8,180 bases of DNA, from contig JARBTU010000067.1 in the NCBI GenBank assembly GCA_029240015.1, positions 1 through 8,180 of the forward strand. Reading direction: 5' to 3'. A program made the position numbers and the translations under genes. The notes beneath the pieces were generated by a model. It did no database searches, was not told the origin of the DNA, and worked only from the letters and a program-made list of their open reading frames with translations. This document shows positions 7,314-8,180 of the stretch, piece after piece. How positions within the stretch are numbered: the first letter of the stretch is position 1; each line of letters starts with the position of its first letter. This DNA comes from Oscillospiraceae bacterium (lineage in GTDB: Bacteria > Bacillota > Clostridia > Oscillospirales > Ruminococcaceae).

Positions 7314-8153
7314 ATGTGGAATGCACAACTGTGCTTAGGTACAGACAGTGAGTTTGGCGCTCCTGTTGATGAACAGATAAGGCTTTTTAAAAAAACGGGA
7401 TTTGACGGATTTTTTACCGATTGGAGCAGGGACGCTCTCGTCAGAGAATGGAAAGAGCTTGCAGACGAGATCGGTATAGTTTATCAGTCAATACACGCTC
7501 CTTTTGGCAATGCCGCCAAAATGTGGGAAGAAGACGCAGATGATGCCGTTGATGAACTGTTAGCGTGTTTAAATGATTGTGAAGAAAACTCAATTCCGAT
7601 AATGATTGTTCATCCGTTTATTGGTTTTGAAAGCCATACTCCGACACAAGAAGGTATAAAAAATTACGGAAAGCTTGTTGAAGCAGCAGATAAGAAAAAT
7701 GTAAAAATTGCAATTGAAAATGTGGAGGGAGAGGAATATCTTGCCGCTTTGATGAAAGCGTTTAAAAGTTATGATTGCGTAGGTTTCTGCTGGGATACGG
7801 GACACGAAATGTGCTATAATCATTCTGCCGATATGCTAAACCTTTACGGAGAAAAGCTTATATGCACACACATAAATGACAATCTGGGCATAAAAGACCA
7901 CAGCGGTAAAATCACATGGCGTGACGATTTGCACCTACTTCCTTTTGACGGCATCGCTGACTGGAATAATATTACCAAAAGATTAAATGACCATAATTAT
8001 ACCGATTTTCTGACATTTGAATTAAATAAAAAAAGCAAACCAGGACGCATGGAAAATGATCTTTATGACAAAATGCCGCTTGAGGAATACATAACGGAAG
8101 CCTACAAAAGAGCCTGCCGTGTTACGGCACTGAAATTACGGGATAAAAATTGA
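7314..8153 (+). CDS. Sugar phosphate isomerase/epimerase-like TIM-barrel protein (AP endonuclease 2 / xylose isomerase-like fold)
   Basis: The 279 residues match the usual length of this metal-dependent TIM-barrel family, whose members isomerise or epimerise sugars, keto-sugars or inositol derivatives. The expected divalent metal ligands are visible: E135 (IAIENVEGE), D161 (CWDTGHE), H186 (THINDN) and E236 (TFELNK). Supporting histidines are H61 (HAPFG), H100 (VHPF), H164 and H207 (DLHLLPFDG). There is no signal peptide, so it is cytoplasmic. ATG 7314 is chosen because AAGGTG (7300-7305) lies eight bases upstream; an in-frame GTG at 7305 overlaps that site and has no binding site of its own. 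No clear promoter is seen in the 97-base gap, so it may depend on rlmD read-through or on a promoter not recognised here. The substrate is unknown. DNA repair endonuclease IV shares the fold, but its signature motifs are not evident. Confidence 0.88.
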   Translation: MWNAQLCLGTDSEFGAPVDEQIRLFKKTGFDGFFTDWSRDALVREWKELADEIGIVYQSIHAPFGNAAKMWEEDADDAVDELLACLNDCEENSIPIMIVHPFIGFESHTPTQEGIKNYGKLVEAADKKNVKIAIENVEGEEYLAALMKAFKSYDCVGFCWDTGHEMCYNHSADMLNLYGEKLICTHINDNLGIKDHSGKITWRDDLHLLPFDGIADWNNITKRLNDHNYTDFLTFELNKKSKPGRMENDLYDKMPLEEYITEAYKRACRVTALKLRDKN

Positions 8154-8180
8154 GTCATTCAAACTTGCGGTTGAATTGTT

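Noticed and set aside
8115..8129. Hairpin TGCCGT/ACGGCA near the 3' end of the TIM-barrel gene
   Set aside because: It lies inside the coding sequence, has a three-base loop and no T-run, and is explained by the codons it encodes.
8157..8176. Small inverted repeat ATTCAA/TTGAAT after the last gene
   Set aside because: Six pairs without GC content, cut short by the window edge. It could be the start of a terminator, but that cannot be judged here.

Overview
The window looks like chromosomal DNA from a moderately AT-rich, Gram-positive anaerobe, most likely a plant-polysaccharide-degrading member of the Clostridia. The grounds are the strong AGGAG-type ribosome binding sites, consensus sigma-A-like promoters, a Gram-positive pyrimidine-nucleoside phosphorylase, and a large secreted, multidomain arabinan-type glycoside hydrolase with bacterial Ig-like repeats. 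The genus cannot be named from this sequence alone.

Layout. Bases 1-3061 (minus strand) are one uninterrupted reading frame that runs off the left edge. It encodes at least 1020 residues: signal peptide, LamG-like domain, two Ig-like domains, a GH43 catalytic domain (arabinofuranosidase type), a CBM6/35-like module, one complete Big_2 domain and the start of a second. It has its own consensus promoter (3113-3140) with a 33-bp AT-rich dyad immediately upstream (3143-3175). A strong terminator (3190-3234) separates it from a minus-strand two-gene operon, mutY (4605-5687) then pdp (3267-4592). The pdp ribosome binding site overlaps the mutY stop codon. A 170-bp divergent intergenic region (5688-5857) carries promoter candidates for mutY and for the plus-strand gene 5858-7216, an iron-sulfur 23S rRNA m5U methyltransferase of the RlmD/RumA family. 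A 97-bp gap (7217-7313) holds two inverted repeats, and then comes a complete plus-strand gene for a sugar phosphate isomerase/epimerase-like TIM barrel (7314-8153). The last 27 bases are non-coding as far as can be seen.

How the genes relate. The glycoside hydrolase would act outside the cell on arabinose-containing plant polymers. The TIM-barrel protein could act on sugars inside the cell, but nothing in the window ties the two together. MutY, Pdp and RlmD are housekeeping functions (oxidative DNA damage repair, pyrimidine nucleoside salvage, rRNA modification).

I see no mobile element, CRISPR array, tRNA or rRNA, and no convincing new multi-gene system. The best leads are regulatory: the dyad upstream of the hydrolase promoter, and a leader before the TIM-barrel gene that can form two mutually exclusive hairpins, one of which covers the ribosome binding site. 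No gene-free stretch exceeds about 205 bases.
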